From Gammaproteobacteria bacterium Ga0077536 (GTDB lineage: Bacteria; Pseudomonadota; Gammaproteobacteria; Ga0077536), in the NCBI GenBank assembly GCA_001464935.1, contig LNEL01000055.1:19056-83055 (forward strand): 64,000 nt of DNA. The letters are read 5' to 3'. Below the pieces are notes generated by a model. It did no database searches and was not told the origin of the DNA. It saw only the letters and a program-made list of their open reading frames with translations. Below, piece after piece: positions 30,593-41,552 of this stretch. Position 1 is the first letter of the stretch. Every line of letters starts with the position of its first letter. The translations under genes and the position numbers were made by a program.

Positions 30593-31336
30593 TCAATGCA
30601 CGTCTTTCCAGTACTCGCGTTTCAGGGCGTAAGCGACAATCCACAGGACCAGCAGGAAGGCGATGACCTTGACGCCCAGTGCGTAACGCACGAGCTTGGC
30701 CGGTTCGCCGACGTACACGAGGAAGTTCACGAGATCGCGCGTTGCCTTGCGGTACGCGGTGTCATCGAGCGTGCCGGGCCGCTCGCTCTCGAACTGCTTG
30801 AACACCTGTACTTCGACATCGTGCTGCGTTTCGGTTTCGAACACCGCCCGGTTCAGGCCCTGCAGCTCAGCCAGCACGTGCGGCATCGCGGTGCTCGGGA
30901 AGTAGATGTTGTTCACGCCGGTCGGCTTCGCGGGATCGAGATAGAAGCCGTTCAGGAAGCTGAACAGCCAGTCAGGTCCGCGCGAACGCGCCACCACCGA
31001 GAGGTCTGGTGGCGTCACGCCGAACCAGGCTTCCGCGTCGGTCGGCTTCATCGCGATTTGCATCGGCTCGCCGATCTTGTCGGTGGTGAACATCATGTTG
31101 GCCTTCATGACGTCCTCGGGGATCCCGAGATCCGCCGCGACGCGGCCATAACGCATGTAGTTCGCCGAGTGGCAGCTCACGCAGTAGTTGACGAACAGCT
31201 TCGCGCCACGTTGCAGAGACTCGGTGTTGCCGAGATCGACATTGGCGTTGAGCATTTTCGGGCCGCCGTGGCCGCTCTCGGCATTCGCCGCAACGGACAC
31301 ACAGCAGAGGAGTATGGCGATGAGCAGCGTACGCAT
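30593..31336 (-). CDS. petC: Cytochrome c1 of the bc1 complex
   Basis: Cytochrome c1 carries electrons from the Rieske protein to soluble cytochrome c. The protein of about 247 residues has a cleavable signal (LLIAILLCCVSVAANA), one haem-binding motif CVSCH, the axial-ligand region STAMPHVL, and a C-terminal membrane anchor (VIAFLLVLWIVAYALKREYW). The ATG overlaps the cytochrome b stop (ATGA). Third gene of the petABC operon. Confidence 0.96.
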   Translation of the reverse strand: MRTLLIAILLCCVSVAANAESGHGGPKMLNANVDLGNTESLQRGAKLFVNYCVSCHSANYMRYGRVAADLGIPEDVMKANMMFTTDKIGEPMQIAMKPTDAEAWFGVTPPDLSVVARSRGPDWLFSFLNGFYLDPAKPTGVNNIYFPSTAMPHVLAELQGLNRAVFETETQHDVEVQVFKQFESERPGTLDDTAYRKATRDLVNFLVYVGEPAKLVRYALGVKVIAFLLVLWIVAYALKREYWKDVH

Positions 31337-32589
31337 CACGTCGTCACCCTGTCAGGAACGGGCTTGGTCTTGTCGAGCTTCGTGTAGATGGGCATCAACA
31401 GGAAGAACAAGAAGTAAATCACGGTGCAGATCTGGGCGACCAGCGTCCGTCCCTCGGTTGGCGGCAGCAGGCCGAGATACCCGAGGATCAGGAAGCACAC
31501 CACGAAGATGCCGAGGATCGTCTTGTACAGACCGCCGCGGTAGCGAATCGACTTCACGGGGCTGCGGTCCAGCCACGGCAGGAAGAAGAACGCCATCACG
31601 CCGAGGCCCATGAAGATCACACCCCACAGCTTCGCGTCGATGAAGAAGAAGTTGATCGTGTTCGCCCGCAGAATCGAGTAGTACGGCGTGAAGTACCACA
31701 CCGGCGCGATGTGCAGAGGTGTCTGCATCGGGTTCGCCGGAATGAAGTTGTTCGCCTCGAGGAAGTACCCGCCCATTTCCGGCGCGAAGAACACCACCGC
31801 GGAGAACAGCATCAGGAACACGATGATGCCCGCGAAGTCCTTGACCGAGTAATACGGGTGGAACGGGATACCGTCGAGCGGCTTGCCGTCAGCGCCCTTC
31901 GTCTTCTTGATCTCGACCCCGTCCGGGTTGTTCGAGCCGACTTCGTGCAGCGCAATGATGTGCAGCAGCACGAGCCCGGCAATCGCGAACGGCAGCGCGA
32001 TGACATGCAGCGAGAAGAAGCGGTTCAGCGTGATGTCCGACACCACGTAATCGCCACGTATCCATTCCGTCAGGGTTTCGCCGATCATCGGGATGGCGCC
32101 GAACAGCGAAATGATCACCTGTGCGCCCCAGAATGACATCTGACCCCACGGCAGCAGGTAGCCCATGAAGGCTTCGGCCATCAGCGAGAGGTACAACAGC
32201 ATGCCGAGGATCCAGATCAGCTCCCGCGGCTGTTTGTACGAGCCGTAGAGCATGCCCCTGAACATGTGGAGATAGATCACGATGAAGAACGCCGAGGCGC
32301 CCGTCGAATGCATGTATCGAATGAGCCAGCCCCATTCGACGTCGCGCATGATGTACTCGACCGAGGCGAACGCGGTCGCGCCATCGGGCTTGTAGTTCAT
32401 CACGAGCCAGATGCCGGTGAGGATCTGGATCACGAAGGTGACGAGCGAAAAGACGCCGAAGTAGTACCAGAAATTGAAGTTCTTCGGCGCGTAGTACTGG
32501 CCCATGTGGTCATTCCACAGGGACATCAGCGGGAAGCGGTCGTCGACCCAGTCACGCAGGCCGGTGAGTTGGCGCACGATAGCGTTCAT
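31336..32589 (-). CDS. petB: Cytochrome b of the bc1 complex
   Basis: The membrane subunit with two b haems and both quinone sites. The 417-residue protein has at least eight hydrophobic helices; haem-ligand histidines are in RYMHSTGASAFFIVIYLHMF and FFSLHVIALPFAIAGLVLLH. GYLLPWGQMSFWGAQV marks the quinol-oxidation site. The usual PEWY loop reads PVWY (HIAPVWYFTPYYSIL), a variant known in beta- and gammaproteobacteria. ATGA overlaps at both ends. Confidence 0.97.
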   Translation of the reverse strand: MNAIVRQLTGLRDWVDDRFPLMSLWNDHMGQYYAPKNFNFWYYFGVFSLVTFVIQILTGIWLVMNYKPDGATAFASVEYIMRDVEWGWLIRYMHSTGASAFFIVIYLHMFRGMLYGSYKQPRELIWILGMLLYLSLMAEAFMGYLLPWGQMSFWGAQVIISLFGAIPMIGETLTEWIRGDYVVSDITLNRFFSLHVIALPFAIAGLVLLHIIALHEVGSNNPDGVEIKKTKGADGKPLDGIPFHPYYSVKDFAGIIVFLMLFSAVVFFAPEMGGYFLEANNFIPANPMQTPLHIAPVWYFTPYYSILRANTINFFFIDAKLWGVIFMGLGVMAFFFLPWLDRSPVKSIRYRGGLYKTILGIFVVCFLILGYLGLLPPTEGRTLVAQICTVIYFLFFLLMPIYTKLDKTKPVPDRVTT

Positions 32590-33185
32590 GCGGCGTCTCC
32601 TTTGTCTTCACCGACGACAATCTTGGTGTCATTGACGAAGCGGTAAGGCGGCACGTCCATGTTCGTCGGTGCCGGCACGCCCGAGTACACGCGTCCGGCC
32701 AGGTCGAACTGCGAACCATGGCAGGGGCAGAAGAAACCGCCCTTCCACGGCTGCTTGACGCCCGCGGCGCTCAGTTCCGGTACGAAGCTCGGCGAGCAAC
32801 CCAGGTGCGTGCAGACGCCGACGAGCACCAGGAACTCGGGCTTGTCGGAGCGCCACGCGTTCTTCGCGTATTCCGGCTGCACCGACTCCGCGGATTCGGG
32901 ATCGCGCAGCGCGCCGCCGTCGAGGCTCTTGAGGTCTTCGATCATTTCAGGCGTACGACGCACGACCCACACCGGTTTGCCGCGCCACTTCTGGATGATG
33001 CGTTGGCCCGGTTCGAGTTTGCTCACGTCCACCTCGACCGGCGCACCGATGGCTTTTGCCTTGGCGCTCGGCTGGAAGGAAGACACGAAAGGCACCGCTG
33101 CGAAAGCGGCGCCTATGCCTCCAATGACCACTGTCGTGCCGGTCAGGAAGCGGCGTCTGCGGGTATCGACGGCGTCGTCGCTCAT
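32586..33185 (-). CDS. petA: Rieske iron-sulfur subunit of the bc1 complex
   Basis: The Rieske protein takes the first electron from quinol. From the ATG at 33185 it is 199 residues. A Tat-type N-terminus (RRRRFLTGTTVVIGGIGAAF) also serves as the membrane anchor. The 2Fe-2S ligands are CTHLGC and CPCHGSQFD. AGGAG lies about 12 bases before the ATG. First gene of the petABC-sspA-sspB run. Confidence 0.96.
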   Translation of the reverse strand: MSDDAVDTRRRRFLTGTTVVIGGIGAAFAAVPFVSSFQPSAKAKAIGAPVEVDVSKLEPGQRIIQKWRGKPVWVVRRTPEMIEDLKSLDGGALRDPESAESVQPEYAKNAWRSDKPEFLVLVGVCTHLGCSPSFVPELSAAGVKQPWKGGFFCPCHGSQFDLAGRVYSGVPAPTNMDVPPYRFVNDTKIVVGEDKGDAA

Positions 33186-33350
33186 GATTAACAAAATCTC
33201 CTGTATCTGGACGCCGACCAGCCGAAAGGCGGTCGGTCGAGGATGTCGGATCGGGACACCCTCTGCTCAAATCGCGGCTGCCGCGACGCATGCTCGGCTT
33301 CGTGGCTGAGTGCCGAAACGTCGAGAAACAAGTCGGGCCGAGACCGCGCG

Positions 33351-33356
33351 AGTATA
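33351..33356 (-). promoter_or_regulatory. Possible -10 element for the petABC operon
   Basis: TATACT on the minus strand lies about 165 bp upstream of petA in the 229-bp gap between hisD and petA. No good -35 is seen at 16-18 bp, so this is only a suggestion. The rest of the gap contains no recognisable gene. Confidence 0.3.
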
Positions 33357-33414
33357 ACCAACTTTGCGGCGGAAGGCTGCGCCTGACCGTGCGTCGAACG
33401 GCCGGCGCGCGCGA

Positions 33415-34719
33415 TCAGGCCGGCTTTTCATTCCTCAGTTCAGCCGAGCGCGCATGGGCCGTGAGGCCCTCGGCGCGGGCAAGCGCAGAGGCGACCCGGC
33501 CAAGGCGCGCGGCGCCCGCCACCCCGACCTCGATGATCGACGAACGCTTCTGGAAATCGTATACGCCGAGCGGCGACGAAAAGCGCGCCGTGCCCGCCGT
33601 TGGCAATACGTGATTCGGCCCCGCGCAGTAATCGCCGAGCGGCTCGGCGGCGTAGCGGCCGAGAAAAAATGCCCCCGCATGGCGGATCTTCGCCATCAGC
33701 GCGCGCGGGTCGGCCACGGACAATTCCAGGTGCTCAGGCGCAATGCGGTTCGCCAGTGCGGCGGCCTCTTCCAGGGAACGCACCTCGATCAGCGCGCCGC
33801 GCGTCGCCAGCGCCGTGTCGATGATCGACGCGCGCGACATCTGCGGCAGCAGGCGTTCGATGCTCGCGGCCACCCGGTCGAGGTAGTCCGCGCCCGGCGC
33901 GAGCAGGATCGCCTGCGCCTGTTCGTCGTGCTCGGCCTGGGAGAACAGATCCATCGCGACCCAGTCGGGATCGGTCGCACCGTCGCAGATCACCAGGATT
34001 TCCGACGGTCCGGCGATCATGTCGATGCCGACCTTGCCGAACACCATCGACTTCGCGGTGGCCACGTAGATGTTGCCGGGGCCGACGATCTTGTCGACCG
34101 CCGGGACCAGCGCCGTGCCATAGGCCAGCGCGGCGACGGCCTGCGCGCCGCCAATCGAGAACACGCGGTCGACGCCCGCAATGTGAGCGGCCGCGAGCAC
34201 CACCGGCTCGAGATGACCCTGCGGCGCCGGCACGACCATGATGATTTCACCGACGCCGGCGACTTTCGCCGGAATCGCGTTCATCAGCACCGAGGACGGA
34301 TAGGCGGCCTTGCCGCCCGGCACATAGATGCCGGCGCGATCGAGCGGCGTGACCTTCTGCCCCAGCGTGGTGCCTTCGCCGTCGACGTATTCCCACGACG
34401 CCTGGACCTGCCGCGCGTGGTAATCCCGGATGCCGGCGGCGGCTTCTTCGAGCGCGTGCCGCAGCGCCGGGTCGATCGCCTCGGCATAGGCCGCGAGGCC
34501 CGTGATCTCGAGCGCCGCCACGTCTGTTTCCTGGCGCCGGTCGAACTGGTTCGTGTAGCGCAGCAACGCCACGTCACCCTCGAGTCGCACCGCGCGCAGG
34601 ATCTCGCGCACCGTGTCGTGGACGTTCGCCGAGGATTCTTCGTCGTAGGCGAGCAGTGCCGACAATCGGGCATCGAAATCGGGCTCGACGGTCGACAGCC
34701 GGGCGATGCGCGCACTCAT
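33415..34719 (-). CDS. hisD: Histidinol dehydrogenase
   Basis: HisD oxidises L-histidinol to histidine in two NAD-dependent steps, the end of histidine synthesis. The 434-residue protein shows [48 protein letters not shown] and the metal-ligand motif [13 protein letters not shown], then [11 protein letters not shown] and [14 protein letters not shown]. The ATG at 34719 overlaps the hisG stop (ATGA); an upstream codon also in frame is less likely. No hisC follows, unlike many hisG-hisD-hisC arrangements. Confidence 0.97.
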   Translation of the reverse strand: MSARIARLSTVEPDFDARLSALLAYDEESSANVHDTVREILRAVRLEGDVALLRYTNQFDRRQETDVAALEITGLAAYAEAIDPALRHALEEAAAGIRDYHARQVQASWEYVDGEGTTLGQKVTPLDRAGIYVPGGKAAYPSSVLMNAIPAKVAGVGEIIMVVPAPQGHLEPVVLAAAHIAGVDRVFSIGGAQAVAALAYGTALVPAVDKIVGPGNIYVATAKSMVFGKVGIDMIAGPSEILVICDGATDPDWVAMDLFSQAEHDEQAQAILLAPGADYLDRVAASIERLLPQMSRASIIDTALATRGALIEVRSLEEAAALANRIAPEHLELSVADPRALMAKIRHAGAFFLGRYAAEPLGDYCAGPNHVLPTAGTARFSSPLGVYDFQKRSSIIEVGVAGAARLGRVASALARAEGLTAHARSAELRNEKPA

Positions 34720-35384
34720 GACGCGCCCCACGGCGAGCTGGCGCCGACCGCCGCGGCCAGCTGGCGCACGAGTCCGGTGACGCGCGCGTGCTTGGTCTTC
34801 AGCGCGGCCTTGTTGACGATCAGTCGCGAGCTGACGTCGCAGATGTGTTCGAGCGGCTTGAGCCCGTTGGCCCTGAGGGTGTTGCCGGTATCGACGAGGT
34901 CCACGATGCGATCGGCGAGCCCGACCAGCGGCGCGAGCTCCATCGAGCCATACAGCTTGATGACCTCGATCTGCACGCCCTTCTCGGCGAAGTAGCGCCG
35001 CGTGATGGCCGGGTACTTGGTCGCCACGCGCAGGCGGGTCGGCGGCAATCGCTCGTGATCGGGGCCTGCCACCATCAACCGGCAGCGCGCAATCTGCAGG
35101 TCGAGCGGCTCGTAGTAACCGTCACCCTCGTACTCGAGCAGCACGTCCTTGCCGGCGATGCCGATGTCGGCCGCGCCATATTCGACATAGGTCGGCACGT
35201 CGCTGGCCCGGATGATCACCAGCTTGATGGCGGGATCGGTGGTGTCGAGGATCAGCTTGCGGGACACGTCCGGATCGTCGGTGGGCCGCACGCCGACGCG
35301 CTCGAGCAGCGGCATCGCATCCTTGAAGATGCGGCCTTTGGAGACGGCAATGACGAGCTGTTCGCTGTCGGGTGCTGGGTTCAT
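34716..35384 (-). CDS. hisG: ATP phosphoribosyltransferase, short form
   Basis: HisG condenses ATP and PRPP in the first step of histidine synthesis. At 222 residues it is the short form, lacking the C-terminal regulatory domain of E. coli HisG (299). The catalytic core is intact: [34 protein letters not shown], and the PRPP-binding [16 protein letters not shown]. Short HisG proteins need HisZ as regulatory partner; none is in this window. Cotranscribed with hisD. Confidence 0.96.
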   Translation of the reverse strand: MNPAPDSEQLVIAVSKGRIFKDAMPLLERVGVRPTDDPDVSRKLILDTTDPAIKLVIIRASDVPTYVEYGAADIGIAGKDVLLEYEGDGYYEPLDLQIARCRLMVAGPDHERLPPTRLRVATKYPAITRRYFAEKGVQIEVIKLYGSMELAPLVGLADRIVDLVDTGNTLRANGLKPLEHICDVSSRLIVNKAALKTKHARVTGLVRQLAAAVGASSPWGAS

Positions 35385-35440
35385 GCTGACTCAGTCCGCA
35401 GGACGGATGCCGCTGGTACGTCGGCCGGGCGGCCGCCGGT

Positions 35441-36968
<1,528 letters not shown>

Positions 36969-37005
36969 CGGCGGCTCACGAACATGCGCCGGGGCAGCCG
37001 CGCGC

Positions 37006-37614
37006 TCAAAGGCCCAGGTCCTGGTTCTTCGACTTCAGGTTCTCAATCAGCTTCGCGATGCCGCCTTCGGTGATGATCTGCGAAAACGACGACTTGTAGG
37101 TCTTCACGAGGCTCACGCCATCGACCGACACGTCGAACACCTTCCAGTCGCCGCTCTTGTTATGCAGGCGATAGACCACTGGCAGAATGCTGCCGCCGGG
37201 CTGCCGGATGTCCTGCTTGACGACGGAGGTCTTCGGGTTGTGTGACGCCGCGTTGGCCGGGTATTCGATCTGCTGGTCGGAGTATTCGAGCAGCGCCGTG
37301 GCGTAGGTGCGCACCAGCAGGCGGCGGAACTGTTCGACGAATTCCGTCTGCTGGGCGGCGTCGGAGGTCTTCCAGTGCTCGCCGAGCACCCACTGCGACA
37401 TGATCGTGAAGTCGAAGTGCGGGAAAATCATCTCCGAGACCAGACCGTACATCTTGGCCGGGTCGGCGCGCAGGGCGTCCTTCTCGGCTTTGACCCGGTC
37501 GACGACCGCAGTCGTCGTCGACTGCACGACCTGTTGCGCATCTTCGGCGGCGTTCGCGACGCCGACCAGACCGAACATCAGCGCGGCGACACAGACAAGC
37601 ACAAATCGTTTCAT
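37006..37614 (-). CDS. mlaC: Periplasmic phospholipid-binding protein MlaC
   Basis: MlaC (Ttg2D) shuttles phospholipids between outer and inner membrane in the Mla lipid-asymmetry pathway. The 202-residue protein has a cleavable signal ending AGVANA-like (GLVGVANA then AED), then family features MIFPHFDFTIMSQWVLGEHW, LLVRTYATALLEY, and WKVFDVSVDGVSLVKTYKSSF. GAGG lies eight bases before the ATG. The mlaFED genes normally just upstream are missing here, as is mlaB between mlaC and ibaG. Confidence 0.93.
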   Translation of the reverse strand: MKRFVLVCVAALMFGLVGVANAAEDAQQVVQSTTTAVVDRVKAEKDALRADPAKMYGLVSEMIFPHFDFTIMSQWVLGEHWKTSDAAQQTEFVEQFRRLLVRTYATALLEYSDQQIEYPANAASHNPKTSVVKQDIRQPGGSILPVVYRLHNKSGDWKVFDVSVDGVSLVKTYKSSFSQIITEGGIAKLIENLKSKNQDLGL

Positions 37615-37681
37615 TCGACGATCCTCTCCCGGCGACGATAGGGCGATAGGGGTAATGGACGGCAGCGCTCTGGAGGCTGCC

Positions 37682-37699
37682 GGGCCGCCTCAGCGGCCC
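37682..37699. terminator. Hairpin between gloA and mlaC
   Basis: GGGCCGC-CTCA-GCGGCCC is a perfect 7-bp stem with a 4-nt loop. It lies after gloA on the minus strand and inside the predicted mlaC leader. No T tract follows on the minus strand, so terminator activity is uncertain. Confidence 0.35.
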
Positions 37700-37714
37700 G
37701 AAAAACCGGCGCGT

Positions 37715-37745
37715 ACTCTAGCACAAAGGCCTGCGGCGACGGCAA
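37715..37745 (-). promoter_or_regulatory. Candidate mlaC promoter with extended -10
   Basis: On the minus strand TGC directly precedes TAGAGT (plus 37715-37720), an extended -10, with TTGCCG (plus 37740-37745) 19 bp upstream. The 147-bp gap between gloA and mlaC would otherwise be unexplained. The 19-bp spacing is long, so confidence is modest. Confidence 0.4.
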
Positions 37746-37761
37746 CGCGGCCCACGGCCGC

Positions 37762-38157
37762 TCAGCCCGGATTCGGCTCATCCTGCAGCAGTTCGACCTT
37801 GTAGCCGTCCGGATCTTCGACGAAAGCGATCACGGTGCGGCCGCCCTTCATCGGACCGGCCTCGCGGACAACCTTGCCGCCGCGCTCGCGGATCCGGTCA
37901 CAGGTCTGGTAGACATCGTCGACGCCGATGGCGATGTGGCCGTACGCGCTGCCCATCTCATAGGCATGGGTGTCCCAGTTGTGGGTCAGTTCGAGCACCG
38001 TCGAGGCGCTTTCGTCGCCGTAGCCGACGAAGGCGAGCGTGAAGCGACCTTCGGGGTAGTCCTTGCGCCGAATCAGCTTCATGTCGAGCACATCGACGTA
38101 GAACCCGAGCGCCCGGTCGAGATCCGTGACCCGCAGCATCGTATGCATCATTCTCAT
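37762..38157 (-). CDS. gloA: Lactoylglutathione lyase (glyoxalase I)
   Basis: Glyoxalase I converts the methylglyoxal-glutathione hemithioacetal to S-lactoylglutathione. The 131-residue protein matches the single-domain bacterial form: MMHTMLRVTDLDRALGFY with the metal-ligand His, STVLELTHNWDTHAYEMG, AYGHIAIGVDDVYQTC and AFVEDPDGYKVELLQ with the metal-binding Glu. ATG 38157 has GAGGAG nine bases upstream, which decides the start against a much longer open frame. It follows purT by 50 bp. Confidence 0.96.
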   Translation of the reverse strand: MRMMHTMLRVTDLDRALGFYVDVLDMKLIRRKDYPEGRFTLAFVGYGDESASTVLELTHNWDTHAYEMGSAYGHIAIGVDDVYQTCDRIRERGGKVVREAGPMKGGRTVIAFVEDPDGYKVELLQDEPNPG

Positions 38158-38207
38158 TTCACGCGTCTCCTCAATGGTTCGGACACGACCTGCCGCCGGT
38201 GCCGGCG

Positions 38208-39416
38208 TCAGGCCTCGATATCGATCCGGATGGCGGCCGCAGCGCGGCGCGCCTTGTCGAGCGCCGCCTCGACCGTCGCGTCGCGCGCGAGGGCCACGGC
38301 CAGTCGGCGCTTGCCCTGCACTTCCGGCTTGCCGAACAGACGCAGGGACGTGCCGGGCTCGGCCAGTGCGGCATCGACCCCGTGGTAACGGATGCGCCGG
38401 CCGTGACCGCTGCCGAGTATCGCGACCGACGCCGCCGGCGCGTCGCGCACGATGGCGGGAATCGGCAGGCCCAGCACCGCGCGCACGTGCAGCGCGAATT
38501 CGGACAGATCCTGCCCGATCATCGTCACCATGCCGGTGTCGTGGGGGCGCGGCGAGACTTCGCTGAAGATCACCTCGTCGCCGCACACGAACAGTTCCAC
38601 CCCGAACAGGCCACGCCCGCCGAGAGCGGCGGTGATCCGTTCGGCCATGGCCTCGGCGCGCGCCATGGCCAGCGCCGACATCGCCTGCGGCTGCCAGGAT
38701 TCGCGGTAGTCGCCGTCAATCTGCAGGTGACCGATCGGTGCGCAGAACGCGGTGCCGCCGACATGGCGCACGGTCAGCAGGGTGATTTCGTAGTCGAAGC
38801 GCACGAAGGCTTCGACGATCACGCGCGGCACCGCGGCGCGCGCGCCGGCCACCGCGGTCGCCCACGCCGCGTCGGCATCGGCCGCGTTGCGCACGACGAG
38901 CTGGCCCTTGCCCGAGGAACTCATCACCGGTTTGACCACGCAGGGCAGGCCAATCCGCGCGATCGCCGCACGGCACTCGGCGTCACTGCCGGCGAACTCG
39001 TACTTCGACGTCGCGAGGCCCAGTTCCTCGGCGGCGAGGCGGCGGATGCCCTCGCGATCCATGGTCAGCCGCGCGGCGCGCGCGGACGGCGCGACGTGCC
39101 AGCCCTGCGCCTCGAGTTCGACGAGCCGGTGCGTCGCGATCGCCTCGACTTCGGGCAGGATGTAGTGCGGCCGTTCGGCGCGGATCACGCGCTCGAGCGC
39201 GTCGCCGTCGAGCATGTCGATCACGTGATGGCGATGGGCCACCTGCATCGCCGGTGCGCCGGCATAGCGGTCGACCGCGATCACTTCGACCCCCAGGCGC
39301 TGGGCCTCGAGCGCGACTTCCTTGCCGAGTTCGCCCGCGCCGAGCAGCATCAGGCGCGTCGCGCAGTCGGTCTGCGGCGTGCCGAAGACGATCTCGGGTG
39401 GCGTTGCGTCTTGCAT
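38208..39416 (-). CDS. purT: Phosphoribosylglycinamide formyltransferase 2 (formate-dependent)
   Basis: PurT formylates glycinamide ribonucleotide with formate and ATP, an alternative to folate-dependent PurN. The 402-residue ATP-grasp protein has [35 protein letters not shown], and the metal-binding [21 protein letters not shown] 39416 shares one base with the pdxB stop (TGATG). A longer open frame over pdxB is not family-like. Confidence 0.96.
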   Translation of the reverse strand: MQDATPPEIVFGTPQTDCATRLMLLGAGELGKEVALEAQRLGVEVIAVDRYAGAPAMQVAHRHHVIDMLDGDALERVIRAERPHYILPEVEAIATHRLVELEAQGWHVAPSARAARLTMDREGIRRLAAEELGLATSKYEFAGSDAECRAAIARIGLPCVVKPVMSSSGKGQLVVRNAADADAAWATAVAGARAAVPRVIVEAFVRFDYEITLLTVRHVGGTAFCAPIGHLQIDGDYRESWQPQAMSALAMARAEAMAERITAALGGRGLFGVELFVCGDEVIFSEVSPRPHDTGMVTMIGQDLSEFALHVRAVLGLPIPAIVRDAPAASVAILGSGHGRRIRYHGVDAALAEPGTSLRLFGKPEVQGKRRLAVALARDATVEAALDKARRAAAAIRIDIEA

Positions 39417-40552
39417 CAAGCGGTGTCCAGGCTGAATCCGAGCCCCTGCAGGAGGCTCGAAGTATCGGGGGCGGCCTGCGACAGCGCAACCGGCCTGATC
39501 CCGAACTCGCGCCGCTGGCCGAACTGCGCGCGCAATCGATCGAAAGTGCCCGGGGTGTCGTCGGCGAGTCCCGCCCGCATCAGCACGGTTTGCGCGAGCG
39601 GACTGCAGCAGGCCGTCACCGCCGCGCCGAGGGTCGCCCACGCGTCGCCGGGCGGCAGCACGAGCGGCGGCAGGGGTGCGGCCGCGGCCGGCTGCCACGT
39701 GCCGACCGCGCTGCCCTGCGCGCGGCACCAGGCCTCGAGTGTCGTACGCAGCTGGCGCGTTGCGCGCAGGCGGGCGTCGATCGTGTGGCCGGCGATATGC
39801 GGCGTCGCCACCCACGCCGCCGCCAGCAGGGCTGGCGACACCACGGGCTCGCCCGCCCAGCAGTCGACGACGGCGCTGATGCGCCCGTCGGCGATGGCCC
39901 GCAGCCACGCCGGCTCGTCGACGATGCCGCCGCGCGCGGCATTGATCAGCAGCGCGCCCGGCTGCATGCCGGCGATCGCGCGCGCCCCGATCAGGCCCGT
40001 CGTCGGATGATCGCCTGCCGCGGTCAGTGGCACGTGCAGGCTCACGATGTCAGCGGTCAGCGCCTCGGCCAGCGACACGAAGCCCGGCGTGTGCGCGGCG
40101 CGCGGGGGGTCGTTGCGCAGACAGCGCACGCCGACCGTCTCCAGCAGCGCCAGCGCCGCGCTGCCGGCATGGCCGCAGCCGACGATGCCGCAACTGAGCT
40201 CATCCGGCCGGCGCCCCAGCGCCGCGGCCCGCGCGAGCACGCAGGCGAGCACGTACTCGCCGACCGCGCGCGCATTGCAGCCGGGCGCGGCCGAGAACGC
40301 GACGTCATGCGTGCGCAGCCAGGCTTCATCGATGTGATCGGTGCCGGCGGTCGCCGTGCCGACGAAGCGCACCGGAGTGCCTGCCAGCAGCGTGGCGTCG
40401 ACGCGGGTGACCGAACGCACCAGCAGGATGTCGCAGTCCCCGAGCAGCGCGCGGCCGATCGCGCGGCCGTCGTGGAGCGTGACGTCGCCGAAGCCGGCGA
40501 ACGCGGCGGCGGCGTCCGCGATGACGCGATCGGCAACGATGCGGAGCGTCAC
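39416..40552 (-). CDS. pdxB: Erythronate-4-phosphate dehydrogenase
   Basis: PdxB catalyses the second step of the DXP-dependent vitamin B6 pathway. The protein is a D-2-hydroxyacid dehydrogenase of 378 residues, the E. coli length. The NAD-binding loop is [14 protein letters not shown]. Catalytic residues fit [15 protein letters not shown] (Arg), [12 protein letters not shown] (Glu) and [14 protein letters not shown] (His). [12 protein letters not shown] and [12 protein letters not shown] are PdxB-typical. The GTG at 40552 is chosen, 16 bp after the secF stop. Confidence 0.93.
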   Translation of the reverse strand: MTLRIVADRVIADAAAAFAGFGDVTLHDGRAIGRALLGDCDILLVRSVTRVDATLLAGTPVRFVGTATAGTDHIDEAWLRTHDVAFSAAPGCNARAVGEYVLACVLARAAALGRRPDELSCGIVGCGHAGSAALALLETVGVRCLRNDPPRAAHTPGFVSLAEALTADIVSLHVPLTAAGDHPTTGLIGARAIAGMQPGALLINAARGGIVDEPAWLRAIADGRISAVVDCWAGEPVVSPALLAAAWVATPHIAGHTIDARLRATRQLRTTLEAWCRAQGSAVGTWQPAAAAPLPPLVLPPGDAWATLGAAVTACCSPLAQTVLMRAGLADDTPGTFDRLRAQFGQRREFGIRPVALSQAAPDTSSLLQGLGFSLDTA

Positions 40553-40568
40553 GCGGGCGGACCGGCCC

Positions 40569-41504
40569 TCAGGGCCGGTTGTCGATTTCGGCGCCTTCCT
40601 TCTGCACCGGCAGCAGTTCCTGCCGCGTCGCGCCGAGGGCGAGCACCATCGCACCGGCGACGTAGATCGACGAGTAGACGCCGACGACGATGCCGATCGT
40701 CAGCGCGATCGAGAAGCTGCGAATCATCTCGCCACCGAAGAACAACAGTGCGAGCACGGCCAGCAGCGTCACGAGGCTGGTGTTGATCGTGCGCGACAGC
40801 GTCTGGTTCAGCGACGCGTTGACCACATCGATCGGTTCGGCCTTGCGCATGTTGCGGAAGTTCTCGCGGATGCGATCGAGGATGACGATGGTGTCGTTCA
40901 GCGAGTAGCCCATGATCGCGAGCACGGCCGCGAGCGCGTTCAGGTCGAACTCCATGCGCGTGATCGAGAACAGCCCGAGGATGACCAGCACGTCGTGCAC
41001 AGTCGCAGTGATGGAGCCCACGGCGAACTTGAAGGTGAAGCGCAGCATCACGTAGATCAGGATGCCGCCCATGGCGATCAGCGCCGCGATCAGGCCTTCC
41101 TCGGTGAGTTCCTCGCCAACCTGCGGTCCGACGAACTCGACGCGCCGGACCTCCGTGTCAGGGAACAGTTTCTCCATCCGGTTCCCGATGTCCTTGCTGG
41201 CGGCCTCGGCGCCACCGACCGCTTCGGTCGGCGGCAGGCGCACGAGCACGTTCTGCGGGCCACCGAAGTTCTGCACCACGCCGGCCCCGAAATCGGACGT
41301 CTTCAGGGTGCCGCGGACTTCGTCGAGCGACGGCGCTTCCTTGAAGGCGAGTTCGATCACCGTACCGCCGGTGAACTCCACGCCGAGATTGAGGCCCTGG
41401 GTCGCCAGCGAACCAATCGCCGCAAGATTGATGATCGTCGACAGGATCAGGCCGGCGCGGCGCCAGCGCATGAAGTCGATGTTCAGGATTTTCCAGGTGG
41501 CCAT
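40569..41504 (-). CDS. secF: Protein translocase subunit SecF
   Basis: SecF works with SecD in the proton-driven accessory complex that pulls exported proteins through the inner membrane. The 311-residue protein has six predicted membrane segments; the first is followed by LNLGVEFTGGTVIELAF, and ALAAVLAIMGYSLNDTIVILDRIRE and NQTLSRTINTSLVTLLAVL are conserved transmembrane motifs. It follows secD by 48 bp. Confidence 0.97.
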   Translation of the reverse strand: MATWKILNIDFMRWRRAGLILSTIINLAAIGSLATQGLNLGVEFTGGTVIELAFKEAPSLDEVRGTLKTSDFGAGVVQNFGGPQNVLVRLPPTEAVGGAEAASKDIGNRMEKLFPDTEVRRVEFVGPQVGEELTEEGLIAALIAMGGILIYVMLRFTFKFAVGSITATVHDVLVILGLFSITRMEFDLNALAAVLAIMGYSLNDTIVILDRIRENFRNMRKAEPIDVVNASLNQTLSRTINTSLVTLLAVLALLFFGGEMIRSFSIALTIGIVVGVYSSIYVAGAMVLALGATRQELLPVQKEGAEIDNRP

Positions 41505-41552
41505 GGCTGGGCGGTGCTCCGGGCGCTGTTCGCGCCGCTTACGTTGACGCGA

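Noticed and set aside
31336..32589. The PVWY loop in cytochrome b as a damaged PEWY site
   Set aside because: PVWY is a known natural variant in beta- and gammaproteobacteria, so it is not evidence of loss of function.
33364..34995. A 543-codon plus-strand open frame over hisD
   Set aside because: Shadow of hisD in GC-rich sequence; composition is arginine/histidine-rich with no family signal.
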